From Litorivicinus sp. (GTDB taxonomy: Bacteria; Pseudomonadota; Gammaproteobacteria; Pseudomonadales; Litorivicinaceae), in assembly GCA_018401755.1 (NCBI GenBank), contig JAGYKJ010000002.1, forward strand, positions 62,001 to 126,000: a stretch of 64,000 nt of DNA, in the 5' to 3' direction. Below are positions 27,587-38,318 of the stretch, one piece after another (position 1 is the first letter of the stretch; each line of letters starts with the position of its first letter). The translations under genes and the position numbers were made by a program. The notes under the pieces were generated by a model. The model was given only the letters and a program-made list of their open reading frames with translations. It made no database searches and was not told the origin of the DNA.

Positions 27587-29546
27587 ATGGCATTAACAGT
27601 CAATACCAACGTCTCGGCGCTCAATGCGCGGCGACATACAAACGACTCGCAGCTCGATATGGCAGTGGCCATGGAGCGGCTGGCGTCTGGTAAGCGAATT
27701 AACTCTGCACGTGATGATGCGGCTGGGTTAGCGATTGCTGGGAGGATGGAGGCGCAGATCTCTGGGTTAAACCAGGCTGTCCGAAACTCTGCTGATGCGA
27801 TCTCGCTGGTTCAAACCGCAGAAGGTGCTCTCCAAGAGTATGGTGAAATCCTGCAACGGATACGTGAACTGGCGATTCAGTCTGCGGGTGGCGCACCGTC
27901 GAACTCCGACCGTGTCAACCTGCATAAAGAAGTGGAGCAGCTGCAACAGGAACTGAACCGGATTGCAACATACCACTCGATTTAACGGTGGTTTGTTGTT
28001 GAACGGGACCTTCCTTGATCAGGATTTCCAGATTGGTGCCTCCAATCAGGAAGAGATCCAGGTCAGTATCGAAGATCTTCGCCCAGAAACCATTGGAGCC
28101 TGGACGCAGACGTCTATTAGTAACGTGGGTATGGTTGTTGGGGCTGCGACTAAGACAAATATATTTTCCGCAACTTCCGCTGGTGCAACTCTGGCGAACG
28201 GCGTTGTTGCACAAACGATTACGGTTGGTGTCGGGGAAGAAACACCGCGCACGGTGGCAATTGACGCCGGTGCGAGCGCACGTGATATCGCCGATGCCTT
28301 GAACCAGTCTGGCGCCATGGTCAATAGCCGTGCAACGACAACGATTGATGTTTACTTTACAGGTGATGACGCGGATAGTGCGGCATTCACCTTTGAGCTA
28401 TCCAATAGCGCGAATCCAGATCTGACTACCACGGTGAGTGTGGGCAGTGGAACATCGAATCGCGAAGAAGCCATGGCTGCATCCATTAATGCCGGCTACT
28501 CGAGTCATAACATTTCCGCCACTGTCCTAACTGACGGCAGCGGTAATAAGTATGTTCAGATGTATCAGGCGAATGGCTACGACATCATTGTCGATGAATA
28601 CACCGCTGGTTCGACAGACATGAAGTTAAATTTTGGTGGCTATGTGGATGAGTTTGTCCTCGATGGCACCGCGGGTGCATCTGCCATCGTTGTCGGTGGT
28701 TCGATTATTCTGGATGCGCCTGAGAGCACGCTATTAACAACTACAGATACCACGAACTCTGTTCTTGTGGGCACACGTGCAGAATTATCGTTCCCAGAAA
28801 TTAATACTGTTGGTTCGAACTGGACTGGTGAAACATTTAACCTAGCTGTGGGTACCACGAGCGGAACCGAATATGTGCAGATCACGTTTGATTCCGGTGA
28901 TGCCGCTTTTGTTACGACAACACCGGCTTACGATGAAGACGATTTCACAACCATTGTGGCTCAAATTAATGCTCAGCTTGCCGCAGCAAAGAACGCTACG
29001 CCACCAACTTTGAGTGTATCTGTGGCTGCGACCTATACAACCGGCTCGGATACTCTCTCATTCGCCATCACAGATGGCGTTTCAAACTCGGATAGTTCGT
29101 TAACGATCACAGAGGCAGATGTCAATGGCCTTGGGGCAGGTACTACAGGTCTCCTGGCCGCGCTCAATATGACTGAAACTGCGACTTTCGTAACAGGCAT
29201 CGGCGGCGGTACATCGCCCACTGAAGAAGTGCGCTACGTGAGCGAAATCGATATTTCGACGCATGCAAGTGCACTGTTGGCGATGACAGTTGTGGATGCA
29301 GCCCTTGAGACTGTTGCTGCCAACCGCGCAACGCTTGGTGCTGTCGCAAACCGCTTGGAATCCACCATTCAGAACTTGATGACAACGTCCGAAAACACGG
29401 CCGCTTCGTTATCGCGAGTGATGGATGCGGATTACGCTGCGGAATCTAGTGCCTTAGCAAGAGCCCAGGTACTGCAACAGGCCTCGATTGCCATCCTGGC
29501 GCAAGCAAACGCAACTGCTCAACAGGTGCTAAGGCTTCTTGAGTAA
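27587..29546 (+). CDS. Large flagellin (about 652 aa), interrupted by one frameshift
   Basis: The N-terminal D0/D1 domain ([20 protein letters not shown], then [20 protein letters not shown]) and C-terminal D1/D0 domain (ending [14 protein letters not shown]) are clear. At about 27970 the frame shifts: the expected sequence after NRIA, a short Thr stretch and [12 protein letters not shown], resumes one frame over. Removing one base in GCAACATACC restores a single protein. The middle 300 or more residues are a Thr/Val/Asp-rich exposed insertion. AGGAG precedes the ATG, and the promoter is sigma-54-type. Being the only flagellin with that promoter, it is probably the main one, so the break may be a sequence error. 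Confidence 0.85.
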
Positions 29547-29556
29547 CGTCCGATAA
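29530..29556 (+). promoter_or_regulatory. Possible sigma-28 promoter for fliD
   Basis: TAAGGCTT, 11 bases, TCCGATAA. The -35 box departs from TAAAGTTT at three positions, the -10 matches well, and spacing is right. It overlaps the 3' end of the flagellin gene, 42 bases before the fliD ATG. Confidence 0.5.
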
Positions 29557-29597
29557 TAGAACTTATTGGACCTTACTTGAGAAGTGGAGACTAGAAC

Positions 29598-30959
29598 ATG
29601 GCCACGATTGATTATGTCACTGCAATGGGCGCCGGTTCTGGAATCAACACGACCGAAGTAGTAGATGCCCTTGTTGAAGCACAGCGTGCGCCGCTGCAAC
29701 AGTCGATTGATCGCCTCAAAACCAAAGCAGATGTGCAGATCTCGGCGTATGGGTATGTCAAATCCGCGTTAACCACTTTGAAAGAGGCATTTGATGCGTT
29801 GAATGACGTCTCGGAAGTCTACGATTTTGCTGTCTCCTCCTCTGATTCAACTGTCATCTCAGGAGTTGCAGACACCGATGCCATTGCAGGTGACTACGAC
29901 GTCGTCGTGTCGACCCTTGCCACCCGATCTGTCTGGAATTCATCCGTCCTGTCGGTTGCTGATTCATCAACATCAACAGGCTCTGGCGCTTTTTCCATCA
30001 CAGTGGGCTCGTCTACAGTGTCTGTGACAACCGATACCCCTGATGGGATTGTTGATGCGATAAATTCCGCGGGCTTGGGATTAACAGCAGGTCTGATTGA
30101 TACCGGCAACGGCTTTGTGGTCACGATCGCATCTAAATATGGCGCTGCCAATGAGGTCTCCATGTCGTCATCGTCAGGAACCCTGACATTGACGCAGCAA
30201 TCTGTTGCAGTTGATGCGGCACTCACCGTGAATGGCGTCTCTGTTGCAGCCTCTTCAAATACTGTGGTGGATGCTGTGCCCGGTGTAACGCTGTCCTTAA
30301 GTAAAATCGGCTCAGCAACCGTGACGGTCTCTGAAGAGACCGATACCTTGGAAACAGCGCTCCGCAATCTCGTTGCCGTATACAACTCAGTGGATGAAAT
30401 ATTTGATCAGCTCACCTCTGGCGCTGATGAGGAAGATGCCGCTGTTGGCTCGCTAGCCACCGACTCCACCTTTCGATCGTTGAAGAATTCGATACGGACG
30501 ATTTTGACGACACCATCCTCGACAGCGTCGGGTAATATTAATTACTTGTCAGATATCGGACTCCAGTTTCAGTTGGATGGCTCGCTTGTTATTAATGAGA
30601 CTCGCTTCGAAGCGGCTTTGGCCGGCGAGTATGAGAATATTGTTCAAGCCTTAACTGCGGGTACGGATGATCAGACTGTCTTTGGTGCTGCAAATCGGGG
30701 GATAGCCGGGGATGTGAGCGCCCTGTTGTACAACATGCTGAAGTCGACTGGAACAATTAGCACCGTGATTTCAGGTGCAACATCCGATTTAAGGGATTAT
30801 GAAACAAAACTCCTGGACCTCGATGCTCGGATGGAGCGCGTGCGTGAGCGTTACATTACGCAGTTCTCCGCCATGCAGTCCTTGGTTGATCAGATGAATT
30901 CCACGCGGGATTATCTAAAGCAGCAACTCGATAATTTACCGTTCACCTCAAAAGATTAA
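29598..30959 (+). CDS. fliD: Filament cap protein FliD
   Basis: 453 aa. The N-terminal coiled region (GAGSGINTTEVVDALVEAQR, then APLQQSIDRLKTKADVQISA) and the C-terminal coiled helix (LDARMERVRERYITQFSAMQ, ending with SLVDQMNSTRDYLKQQLDNL) match FliD. FliD caps the filament tip and folds incoming flagellin. Normal length. It follows the flagellin and precedes flaG; fliS, its usual neighbour, is not in the window. Confidence 0.95.
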   Translation: MATIDYVTAMGAGSGINTTEVVDALVEAQRAPLQQSIDRLKTKADVQISAYGYVKSALTTLKEAFDALNDVSEVYDFAVSSSDSTVISGVADTDAIAGDYDVVVSTLATRSVWNSSVLSVADSSTSTGSGAFSITVGSSTVSVTTDTPDGIVDAINSAGLGLTAGLIDTGNGFVVTIASKYGAANEVSMSSSSGTLTLTQQSVAVDAALTVNGVSVAASSNTVVDAVPGVTLSLSKIGSATVTVSEETDTLETALRNLVAVYNSVDEIFDQLTSGADEEDAAVGSLATDSTFRSLKNSIRTILTTPSSTASGNINYLSDIGLQFQLDGSLVINETRFEAALAGEYENIVQALTAGTDDQTVFGAANRGIAGDVSALLYNMLKSTGTISTVISGATSDLRDYETKLLDLDARMERVRERYITQFSAMQSLVDQMNSTRDYLKQQLDNLPFTSKD

Positions 30960-30967
30960 TTTTTTCC

Positions 30968-30994
30968 TAAAGTTTCTCATTGCGCTGCCGATCT
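30968..30994 (+). promoter_or_regulatory. Sigma-28 promoter for flaG
   Basis: TAAAGTTT, 11 bases, GCCGATCT, 25 bases before the flaG ATG. Identical -35 box and spacing to the flgM and flagellin promoters. Confidence 0.82.
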
Positions 30995-31018
30995 ACAGAT
31001 TGTCAGAGGAGACTTAGT

Positions 31019-31381
31019 ATGGATATTCCAGCGGTTGATCAGCAAATACATGCGCAGACACCTGCGAATTTGAAGGTGCCGGCACCTAGTGTCAAAGAGG
31101 TGGTTGCGAAAGCCCCTGCCGAGCCCTCAAGTTTGGCGGATAGTGAGAGCACGCATGAAGTCAGCATGCATCCTAGAACTGAGCAGCTGAATCAAGCTTT
31201 GAGAGATGCCGGCGCTACTGAGTTGAAAGTTGAGTTGTTAGACTCTGGCCAGGGTCCAGTGTTTCATATTGTCGATAAAAATACCGGGAAAGAATTATTA
31301 CAGATTCCGTCCGAATACAAGCTGTCGATTGAGCGTGCCGTCGAAATGATTCGTGGGGCATTATTCGACTCGAAAATTTAA
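31019..31381 (+). CDS. flaG: FlaG family protein
   Basis: 120 aa from ATG 31019, with AGAGGAG upstream. The N-terminal half is polar, Ala/Pro/Ser-rich and probably disordered. The C-terminal half is the FlaG domain (LLDSGQGPVFHIVDKNTGKE, then LLQIPSEYKLSIERAVEM). FlaG influences filament length; its biochemical role is poorly defined. It has its own sigma-28 promoter, so it is a late flagellar gene. Confidence 0.9.
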   Translation: MDIPAVDQQIHAQTPANLKVPAPSVKEVVAKAPAEPSSLADSESTHEVSMHPRTEQLNQALRDAGATELKVELLDSGQGPVFHIVDKNTGKELLQIPSEYKLSIERAVEMIRGALFDSKI

Positions 31382-31385
31382 TTTT

Positions 31386-31402
31386 TGGTATCAAAATTGC
31401 AT
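31386..31402 (+). promoter_or_regulatory. Possible sigma-54-type promoter for the first OGT gene
   Basis: TTGGTATCAAAATTGCAT has GG and GC 12 bases apart; the -24 element TGGTAT is weaker than elsewhere, the -12 TTGCA is good. Predicted start near 31411, 30 bases before GTG 31442. Confidence 0.5.
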
Positions 31403-31441
31403 CGTCGAAGGCAATGTATTTGTTGACGCGAGGCACGACAC

Positions 31442-33356
31442 GTGACCCTATCTCATTCCGGAGATCAGACATTCGTTGATCTTCCACCGAACCTAGCTCA
31501 ACAAATTGAATTCATTCAAAAGCAGGAGTGTCCAGTCACTCGGAAGTTCTGCTCTGCTGCTCCTGGTGTCTCAAGTTCAGCCAATCTTAAGCTCACTCTC
31601 TCCACCAACGATTCGATTCATCGTCAATGCCCTAGTCAATTCAGGTGAAGATTTGTTGGCTCGCGAAATCCTCGTGAAGTTTAGTCATGCCACAAAGAGC
31701 CGTTTGTCTGAAATCGACGATGTGCGGGCGCTTGCGAATTTATGTCGAGCGCTTGGGGACGTTGAGACTGCGTACGGTCTCTACGAAGCCGCGTTGGAAC
31801 TCTTTCCCCAGCCCGAAGATCAGCGACTGCTCTTTCTCGAGATTGCTGGTGCACTTGAGGATAACGACGAGCACAGTAACGCCCTTGAGGTCTTGCATCA
31901 GTTGCTTGTTAAGAATCCTCATGATTCTGATGCGCATTCACTTGCGATTAAAATTTTGAATCGAATGAACCTTCCTGAAGATGCCAGGGTTCACGAGGAA
32001 TTTCTTGCGAAACAGGGATTACAACTGGCTCCAGAACGGATTGCGATGGGGTATTGGGCGGCAAGCAAGGCAGGCACTATCGAACGACAAGAAGAGCTGA
32101 GGGTCCGATATTTAGCCGCTCTCGATGAGGATCTGGAACGGACGAACAGTGCGCCTTTTTCAATACTTACTGCGAGCGATGATCCGAATCTTTTATTGCG
32201 TGTGCATCAAAACTTTTCACGACAGTGCACCTACAATCGGTTCGCTGCAGTGGGCGATGCGAAACAGATTCGGGTGAATGATTCTGAGAAAATTCGGGTT
32301 GTGTACCTCTCTCCAGATTTTCGGGAGCATGCGGTTTCTTATTTGATTACTGATTTAGTCGGGCTGCATGACAGAGAGAGTTTCGAGATTTTTGGGGTTG
32401 GACTCCTTCCTCCAGATACCTCAATGATTGGCGTTCGGATTCAGGATAACTTCGATGAATTCTTTGATCTCAGCCATATGCGAACTGCTGATATTGCGGC
32501 TGCGGTCCGCGCGCTCAATCCACACATCGTGGTCGATCTCTGCGGATACACGCGAGGCTTTCGTCCAAGCCTATTTGAGAGGTTTCCGCAGTCACTGGTC
32601 GTCAATTATCTGGGCTACCCCGGAACCGTCGGCTCGCCTTACCACGATTATATTTTAGGTGATCGTATAGTGACCCCTGAGGGGTGTGATTCTGATTATA
32701 GTGAACGGGTCATCCGGTTACCGTGTTGCTATCAATCCAATTCGCCATCGAGGGCGATAACTCCAGTCGATTTCCAAAAAACGGGCTTGCCAACAGATCA
32801 CTTCATTTTCTGCAGCTTCAATGGTCGGCAAAAAATGAATTTGGAGACCTTGAATGCATGGGCAGAGATTCTGGATCGTTGTCAGGACTCGATCTTGTGG
32901 TTACTTGATTGTGGGCCATCGAACAAAGATATTCTTGCGTATTTTGGTGATAAAGCGTCCCGAATTCGATTTGCTCCCAAAGCGCGCAATGCCGAGCACT
33001 TGGGCCGATTAAAACATGCACATCTCGCACTCGATACTTTCCCTTATGGTGCACATACCACTGCGAGCGATGCACTCTTCGCCGGGGTTCCAACGCTGGC
33101 GAGACTTGGAAGGAGCTTTCAATCACGCGTTTCTCATTCCATCATGACGCATGCTGGGGTGGAGTCATTATCGGCCAGCTCTTGGCCTGAATATATCCAA
33201 CATGCGGTGGATGAGTATTCAGCTTTCGAAGGCGGGGCTTCGCGTTATTCGGGCACTCTCTTGAATCTAACCAAGAGCCATCCCTACAACATCTCATTTA
33301 CCACCGCGTGTATAGAAGCAGCATTTCGAGATATTGTCAGTGAGCGCCGGGTTTGA
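31442..33356 (+). CDS. SPINDLY/OGT-type O-GlcNAc transferase (GT41), TPR N-terminus, probable frameshift
   Basis: From 31506 to 33356 a 616-aa frame holds TPR-like helices (about residues 50-200) and a GT41 catalytic region. Conserved landmarks are VVYLSPDFREHAVSYL, NYLGYPGTVGSPYHDYILGD, RLPCCYQSN, FCSFNGRQKMN and LDTFPYGAHTTASDALFAGV. The best ribosome binding site (GAGG, 8 bases spacing) precedes GTG 31442 in another frame, so one indel at about 31500-31600 is likely. GT41 enzymes attach a sugar from a UDP donor to Ser/Thr. Position between flaG and flagellin genes, and the possible sigma-54 promoter, suggest flagellin is the substrate. Cytoplasmic. Confidence 0.85.
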
Positions 33357-33379
33357 CTCCAAATGCCTGGAAAGCGAAC

Positions 33380-33414
33380 CACAACCTTGGGGCATTTATG
33401 CCCTCAAGGTTGTG
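33380..33414. terminator. Long hairpin between convergent OGT and flagellin genes
   Basis: CACAACCTTG pairs with CAAGGTTGTG, and inside it GGGCAT pairs with ATGCCC: about 16 base pairs with a two-base loop and one bulge. There is no T run on either side. It lies where two genes converge, so it may stop or protect transcripts from both sides. Confidence 0.55.
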
Positions 33415-33466
33415 TAATCTCACATGATCAAAATATTCTGCTCTAACGAGATTATGCTGAGTGCTA

Positions 33467-34240
33467 TTACTGAAGCAGTGTCAGAACGTACTGGCTGCTC
33501 GCATTAGCTTGAGCGAGCATTGCGGCTCCCGCTTGCTGGAGTACCTGGCCTTTGGCGACGTTTGCGCTCTCAGCTGCATAATCAGTGTCGTTAATTCGTG
33601 AGTGTGCTGCCGCAGTATTCGCATTCAAAATCGACATGTTATTCAGCTTGTATTCCAGTCGATTCATGAACGAAGCGAGCGTCCCTCGATCTGCTGCGAC
33701 AGAGTTTATGTGATCTAAAGTCGTATCTGGATCGGTACCTGCAAAGTCATCCATTTCAGGAATTGTCAAAACAGTTGTCGTACCGTCTGCATAAGCAGCA
33801 ATGGTTACGGCTGTGGCGGCAGCCATGAGCGCAACAGTGTTAAATTTGGTATTCGCTTTGATGTCTGCAATTTCTGAGGTTAGTTGTGTGATCTCAGAAG
33901 TTATGTTGGCTAAATCTGTTGTTGTGTAAGTGGTTGAGTTTGCTTCTTGAACATGGAGCTCATACAGTCTTGACAACATATTTTCGACTTCAATCAGAGC
34001 GCCGTCAGCGACCTGGATTGCGGAAATCCCATCTTCAATATTCCGCATTGCCATAGCAGACCCTTTAATTTGTGCCATAAGACGCATGGAAATTCCGGCG
34101 CCCGCCGCATCGTCAGCTGAAGAGTTAATTCGACTTCCTGATGCAAGGCGCTCCATCGCTGTTTCAAGGCCATCGCGCGTGGTTCGAACATGATGCGCTG
34201 CCATCAGTGCAGGAACATTAGTATTGATTACGATACTCAT
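33467..34240 (-). CDS. Short flagellin (257 aa), intact
   Basis: N-terminal D0/D1 (INTNVPALMAAHHVRTTRDG, then [16 protein letters not shown]-type sequence) and C-terminal D1/D0 (AAESANVAKGQVLQQAGAAM) are complete. The central region is only about 60 residues, so D2/D3 are essentially absent. GAGGTG precedes the ATG. It lies 53 bases after a related, broken flagellin and has no obvious promoter of its own, so it may be read from the sigma-28 promoter at 35186-35212. It is one of four short flagellins here. Confidence 0.93.
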   Translation of the reverse strand: MSIVINTNVPALMAAHHVRTTRDGLETAMERLASGSRINSSADDAAGAGISMRLMAQIKGSAMAMRNIEDGISAIQVADGALIEVENMLSRLYELHVQEANSTTYTTTDLANITSEITQLTSEIADIKANTKFNTVALMAAATAVTIAAYADGTTTVLTIPEMDDFAGTDPDTTLDHINSVAADRGTLASFMNRLEYKLNNMSILNANTAAAHSRINDTDYAAESANVAKGQVLQQAGAAMLAQANASSQYVLTLLQ

Positions 34241-34293
34241 TTAACACCTCACTAAGTCCTCGTTATGGACTCTTTATTTCAAATTAGGATTTC

Positions 34294-35076
34294 TTACTGA
34301 AGAAGCGTGAGCACGTATTGGCTGCTTGCATTGGCTTGGGCGAGCATCGCGGCCCCAGCTTGCTGCAGTACCTGGCCCTTTGCGACGTTTGCACTCTCCG
34401 CAGCGTAATCCGTGTCATTAATACGGGAATGTGCGGCAGCGGTATTTGCATTTAGAATCGATAAGTTGTTGACCTTGTATTCAAAGCGGTTAATGAAGGA
34501 AGCAAGTGTTCCTCTCGCAGAAGCGATGGAATTAATTCCGTCTAAGACCGCATCCGAGTCTGAGAGCAGACGTAACTGATGCCGATGTTAAAAATGTCGG
34601 AATGGTATAGGTGACTGCGCTACCGTCATATTCTTGGGCAACGACTAACGGGCCTGCAGAAACGGCTCGTCCCGTTAAACTTTAGTGTTGGTCGCGATCG
34701 CTCCAATTTCCTCAGCGAGCTGATTCATTTCGGCTTTGATATTGTCCACGTCCGTCGTGGTGTACGTCGTAGCACTCGTCTTTTGTACAGCCAGCTCGTA
34801 CATACGCGTCAACATATTTTCAACTTCCACCAGCGCACCATCTGCGACTTGCATCATGGAAATTGCGTCTTCCACATTTCGCATGGCCATTGCTGACCCT
34901 TTGATTTGTGACATGAGTCGCATTGAGATCCCTGCACCCGCCGCGTCGTCGGCAGAGGAATTAATTCGACTACCCGATGCTAAGCGTTCCATTGCAGTTT
35001 CTAGACCATCACGTGTTGTGCGAACATGATGTGCCGCCATTAAAGCTGGTACGTTTGTATTAATCACAATGCTCAT
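34294..35076 (-). pseudogene. Short flagellin, broken by at least two indels
   Basis: The N-terminal 130 or so residues (from ATG 35076) and the C-terminal 90 residues (ending LLQ at 34294) are nearly identical to the neighbouring flagellins. Near 34670 an extra base turns the expected NTKFN into NTKV-stop, and a second shift follows about 20 bases on; another break lies near 34560. Repaired length is about 260 aa. It has a good sigma-28 promoter at 35186-35212. Either a dying copy or sequence errors. Homology between copies could also cause misassembly. Confidence 0.85.
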
Positions 35077-35185
35077 TGCGTTGTCCTCTCGCTGATCTTC
35101 TCGTTGATGACCCGACATTTGGTCATACACTGATCTCGATGATCTGGTGCATCAATTCTTTCTGGAAACTATCTCAGTGACTATG

Positions 35186-35212
35186 AAATCGGTCCTACGG
35201 CGGCAAACTTTA
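35186..35212 (-). promoter_or_regulatory. Sigma-28 promoter for the minus-strand flagellin pair
   Basis: The minus strand reads TAAAGTTT, 11 bases, ACCGATTT. It is 110 bases before the ATG at 35076 and lies 108 bases from a divergent sigma-28 promoter at 35320. Confidence 0.8.
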
Positions 35213-35246
35213 GCCGCAGGGTGGTAATGATTGACCTGGCAGTGAG

Positions 35247-35258
35247 TTGCCGGTCCCG
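35247..35258 (+). repeat. TTGCCGGTCCCG, exact second copy of a 12-mer upstream of the large flagellin
   Basis: Lies midway between the divergent sigma-28 promoters at 35186-35212 and 35320-35346. The first copy is at 27404-27415. A shared regulatory site is likely but unproven. Confidence 0.45.
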
Positions 35259-35319
35259 GACCCGCCATTTTTGGTGGGATTTCTGACTAGGCGAGCGAAT
35301 TTGATCTTATCTCAAAAGC

Positions 35320-35346
35320 TAAAGTTTGCCGCTTATTGACCGATTC
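35320..35346 (+). promoter_or_regulatory. Sigma-28 promoter for the plus-strand flagellin
   Basis: TAAAGTTT, 11 bases, ACCGATTC, 72 bases before the ATG at 35418. Same boxes as the divergent promoter. Confidence 0.8.
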
Positions 35347-35417
35347 CTCGTTGATTTCTCGTCTTTTTTGGGCGCCTATGGTAACTTTTTCGCCGCATCT
35401 AATTCGGAGAAGTTGCC

Positions 35418-36201
35418 ATGGGCATCGCCCTAAGCACGAATGCGCCTGTGCTGATACATCATGCAGAAAAAGCACGGGTCGGCTATGAAACAGCGATGGA
35501 GCGATTGACTTCAGGTAGTCGAGTCAATTCCGCTTCAGATGATCCCGCAGGTCATAGCGTATCTAGGAACTTAATGGCCCAGATTCGTGGGGCGTGACAT
35601 GGCAATTCGTAATGTGGAAGATGCCATGTCAATCATGGCGGTTGCAGATGGAGCTCTAGTTGAAGTTGAGGATATGCTCACCCGAATTTATGAGTTGTCC
35701 GTGCAGAAAGCGAACTCCAGTTACTCAGCAACAGACGTGACAAATATTAATTCAGAAATCACCCAGCTGATGAGCGAGATTGGTGATTTGGCCGCGAATA
35801 CAAAATTTAATAATGCAGCGGTGTCCGGAACAAATGTGGTGGTAGGGCAGGAATTCGATGGCTCCACAGAGGCGTACCAAATCCCCACTTTCTTGGCAGA
35901 GTCAGATCTCGATTCCTCCAGTACAGCCACTGATATCTATTCCGCCATTGGCTCGGTCTCAGGATTTCGTGGGACGCTTGCATCCTATATCAATCGATTT
36001 GAGTACAAGATTAGCGCGTTGTCGTTGTTGTCAGCGACGACTTCGGCGGCACATTCGCGCATTATGGACGCGGATTATGCGGCTGAGAGTGCAGCACTTG
36101 CCAAGGGGAAGGTACTTCAACAGGCGTCAGTTGCAATGCTTGCTCAGGCCAATGCGAGTGTAGACTATGTCACTAGCCTACTTCGATATCGGCAACTTTG
36201 A
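35418..36201 (+). pseudogene. Divergent short flagellin, one frameshift
   Basis: Starts at ATG 35418 with GGAGA upstream. The N-terminus is flagellin-like but diverged (YETAMERLTSGSRVNSASDD, then PAGHSVSRNLMAQIRG). At 35593-35597 an extra base gives a TGA; dropping it yields IRGADMAIRNVEDA, as in the other copies. The rest is intact to an unusual C-terminus ending DYVTSLLRYRQL. Repaired length is about 260 aa. Its 3' end overlaps the OGT gene on the other strand by 29 bases. It is the only short flagellin on the plus strand. Confidence 0.83.
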
Positions 36202-38150
36202 TGGCCTTCATTTCGCCGCGTAAGTAGTCTTCCACCATTGCTCGGTAGGCACTTTCGAGTTTTCGAGTGTACCCGTCAATATCATAGGGACCCCCTGGCT
36301 GAAATGTTCGCAATCCTTTTTTGATCCGATCTAAATACGATTGATTGTTATAAATAGAAATTGCCTTCTTGACGTAGTCTTCCGTCGTTCGGCAGATCAA
36401 CTCTTCCGCTCCACTGAAATGCATCAGCGAGGCTGCGACCCTTGACTGGAAATAGTTACCTTCAATCGTCAGTGTGGGGACTCCCGCGAAAAGAGCGTCT
36501 GAGCAGGTCGTGTGTCCGTTGCACGGAAAGGTATCTAGACAGAGATCAGCGTGACGCAAGCGCTCCAGATGCTTGTCAATATGAACAGGATCTGTGGTTA
36601 CCAATTGGTGGCGGGCAATACCATAGTTCGCCATGATTTTACTAAGGTCGATATCTTCCGGCGCTAGAACCCAGAGCACGGCCCTAGGACATGCGGCTAG
36701 AATTTCGCTCCAGGCTTGTATTAAGTGGCTCGGTGAATTTGGTGCAGTAATTAAAGTTGGCAAATACGAACCAGTCGTTGTTGAGCTGATGGTCTGATCG
36801 CGATGTTTGTGAACTCATCCGACGGTTAGGGTCGTTTGGTTGGTAGCAGCACGGGAGTTGAACGATATGCTCTGTGTACCATGGGGCATGCTCAAAGGGT
36901 GTGACGACAGGATCCCCGATAATATAGTCAATTGCTGATGACCCCATCGTTGCTGGGTATCCAAGAAAATTTACTTGAATTGGGGCAGGTTTTTTCAACA
37001 TGATTTCAGGGCGAGATCCTTTCGTATATCCCTTGAGATCAACAAGGATATCAATTCCGCACTCCTGAACGAGCGTTGCCGCTTCGGCATCACTCTTCTC
37101 ATGCAGCTCATGAATTTCAGTTAAATGATCTAAGATTTCTGACCGATAGCTTGTAGGGTCTTTTTTCTCTGTGAAATCAAAGCCAATAATCTCGAATTGC
37201 TCCCTGTCATGATGTTGTAGCATCGCGCGTATCAGGAACCCTGTTGCATGATGTGTAAAATCATTACTGAGGTAGCCTAGTCGGATCTTTTTGCCAATTG
37301 GTCTGTGAATCCGCTCTTTCGGAACAATCCTAAACTTTGCGGCGTTGCGTTTGTTGACGTCCTGGATGATCGCCCCATCATCCGTGAGCATTAACCATGG
37401 AAATGGTTCAATAAAATCAGGCTTGATCGATGTCAACTGACTCTTCAAAAGATCGCCATATTTTTTTGATCGCTCGAAATCTAATAGCTTAATTGAGTAA
37501 TAGTACAAGAGGGCGACATTCGTACTGGTAGGATCAATTAAAAAAGCACGTTCCATGTGGTGAAGAGCCAATTTAAATGATCCATACTGTTGCAGTAAAC
37601 CGGCTAAATTGTGATGAATAATAGGTGAATCCGGATTCAGGCTCAGCGCATCCTTAAACGCTTGAAGTCCATCTAAGATACTTCCTCGTCGATGATATGC
37701 AACTCCCAGTAAATTATGAAACTGCCATTTGCTGGGGTCATCGTCGATTGAAACGTTTGCCCACTCAATAGCCTCGTCACAAAAACCTGCATTGAGAAAA
37801 AAAGTACCGATATTCTCTGCGAAGGGCAAAAGTGTAGACATTGGCTGATGTTTTATTAGTTTTCCTAAAATTGCTCCTGCTTCTGTGTGTTTTGAGGTCT
37901 TTAAAATACACTCTACAAGAAGCAAATATGCCTGCGGCTCCGAGGATTCATCTAAGACTGCTAATCTGAGCTCAGCAATTGCGTCCTCTAGATGACCACT
38001 TTGTAGTGCACATTTTGCTCTGAGATAGCAGATTTCCCAACAGTACTTCAATTCAGATGGTAATTTGTTTAACTCTGAAAGAGCTGCATCTGGATTGCCA
38101 GACTCAATGTCTCGTTGAGCTCTCTGCAATATCTCTGGGATTTCTTCCAT
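36173..38150 (-). CDS. Second SPINDLY/OGT-type glycosyltransferase (GT41), one frameshift
   Basis: The first 480 or so residues contain TPR repeats (about 5-240, for example FHNLLGVAYHRRGSILDGLQ) and the first half of a GT41 domain (FLGYPATMGSSAIDYIIGDP, LPCCYQPNDPNRR). Near 36745 the frame shifts by one, and the second half continues with ILAACPRAVLWVL, CLDTFPCNGHTTCSDALFAG and NYFQSRVAASLM. Repaired length is about 650 aa. Like the first copy it should transfer a sugar from a UDP donor to Ser/Thr in the cytoplasm. It lies downstream of a xylose-forming enzyme gene and a glycosyltransferase, among flagellin genes. Confidence 0.85.
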
Positions 38151-38318
38151 GTTCTTATTTACCCTGAATCAGTTTAATGGAAAAACGTATTCAATCTTAA
38201 TGATAATAATGGGTATTTAACATTGGTACGCACCATCCGAAGCGTTTGGGTGGACTCCACTCGGTTTTCTTGTTTCGCCCGCACTGCTGCGAATTGTATC
38301 AGTTTGTTCTGCCCCAGT

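Noticed and set aside
27963-29546. The downstream flagellin frame as a separate gene
   Set aside because: It lacks its own N-terminus and ribosome binding site, and joins the 27587 frame by a single-base correction within a conserved flagellin motif.
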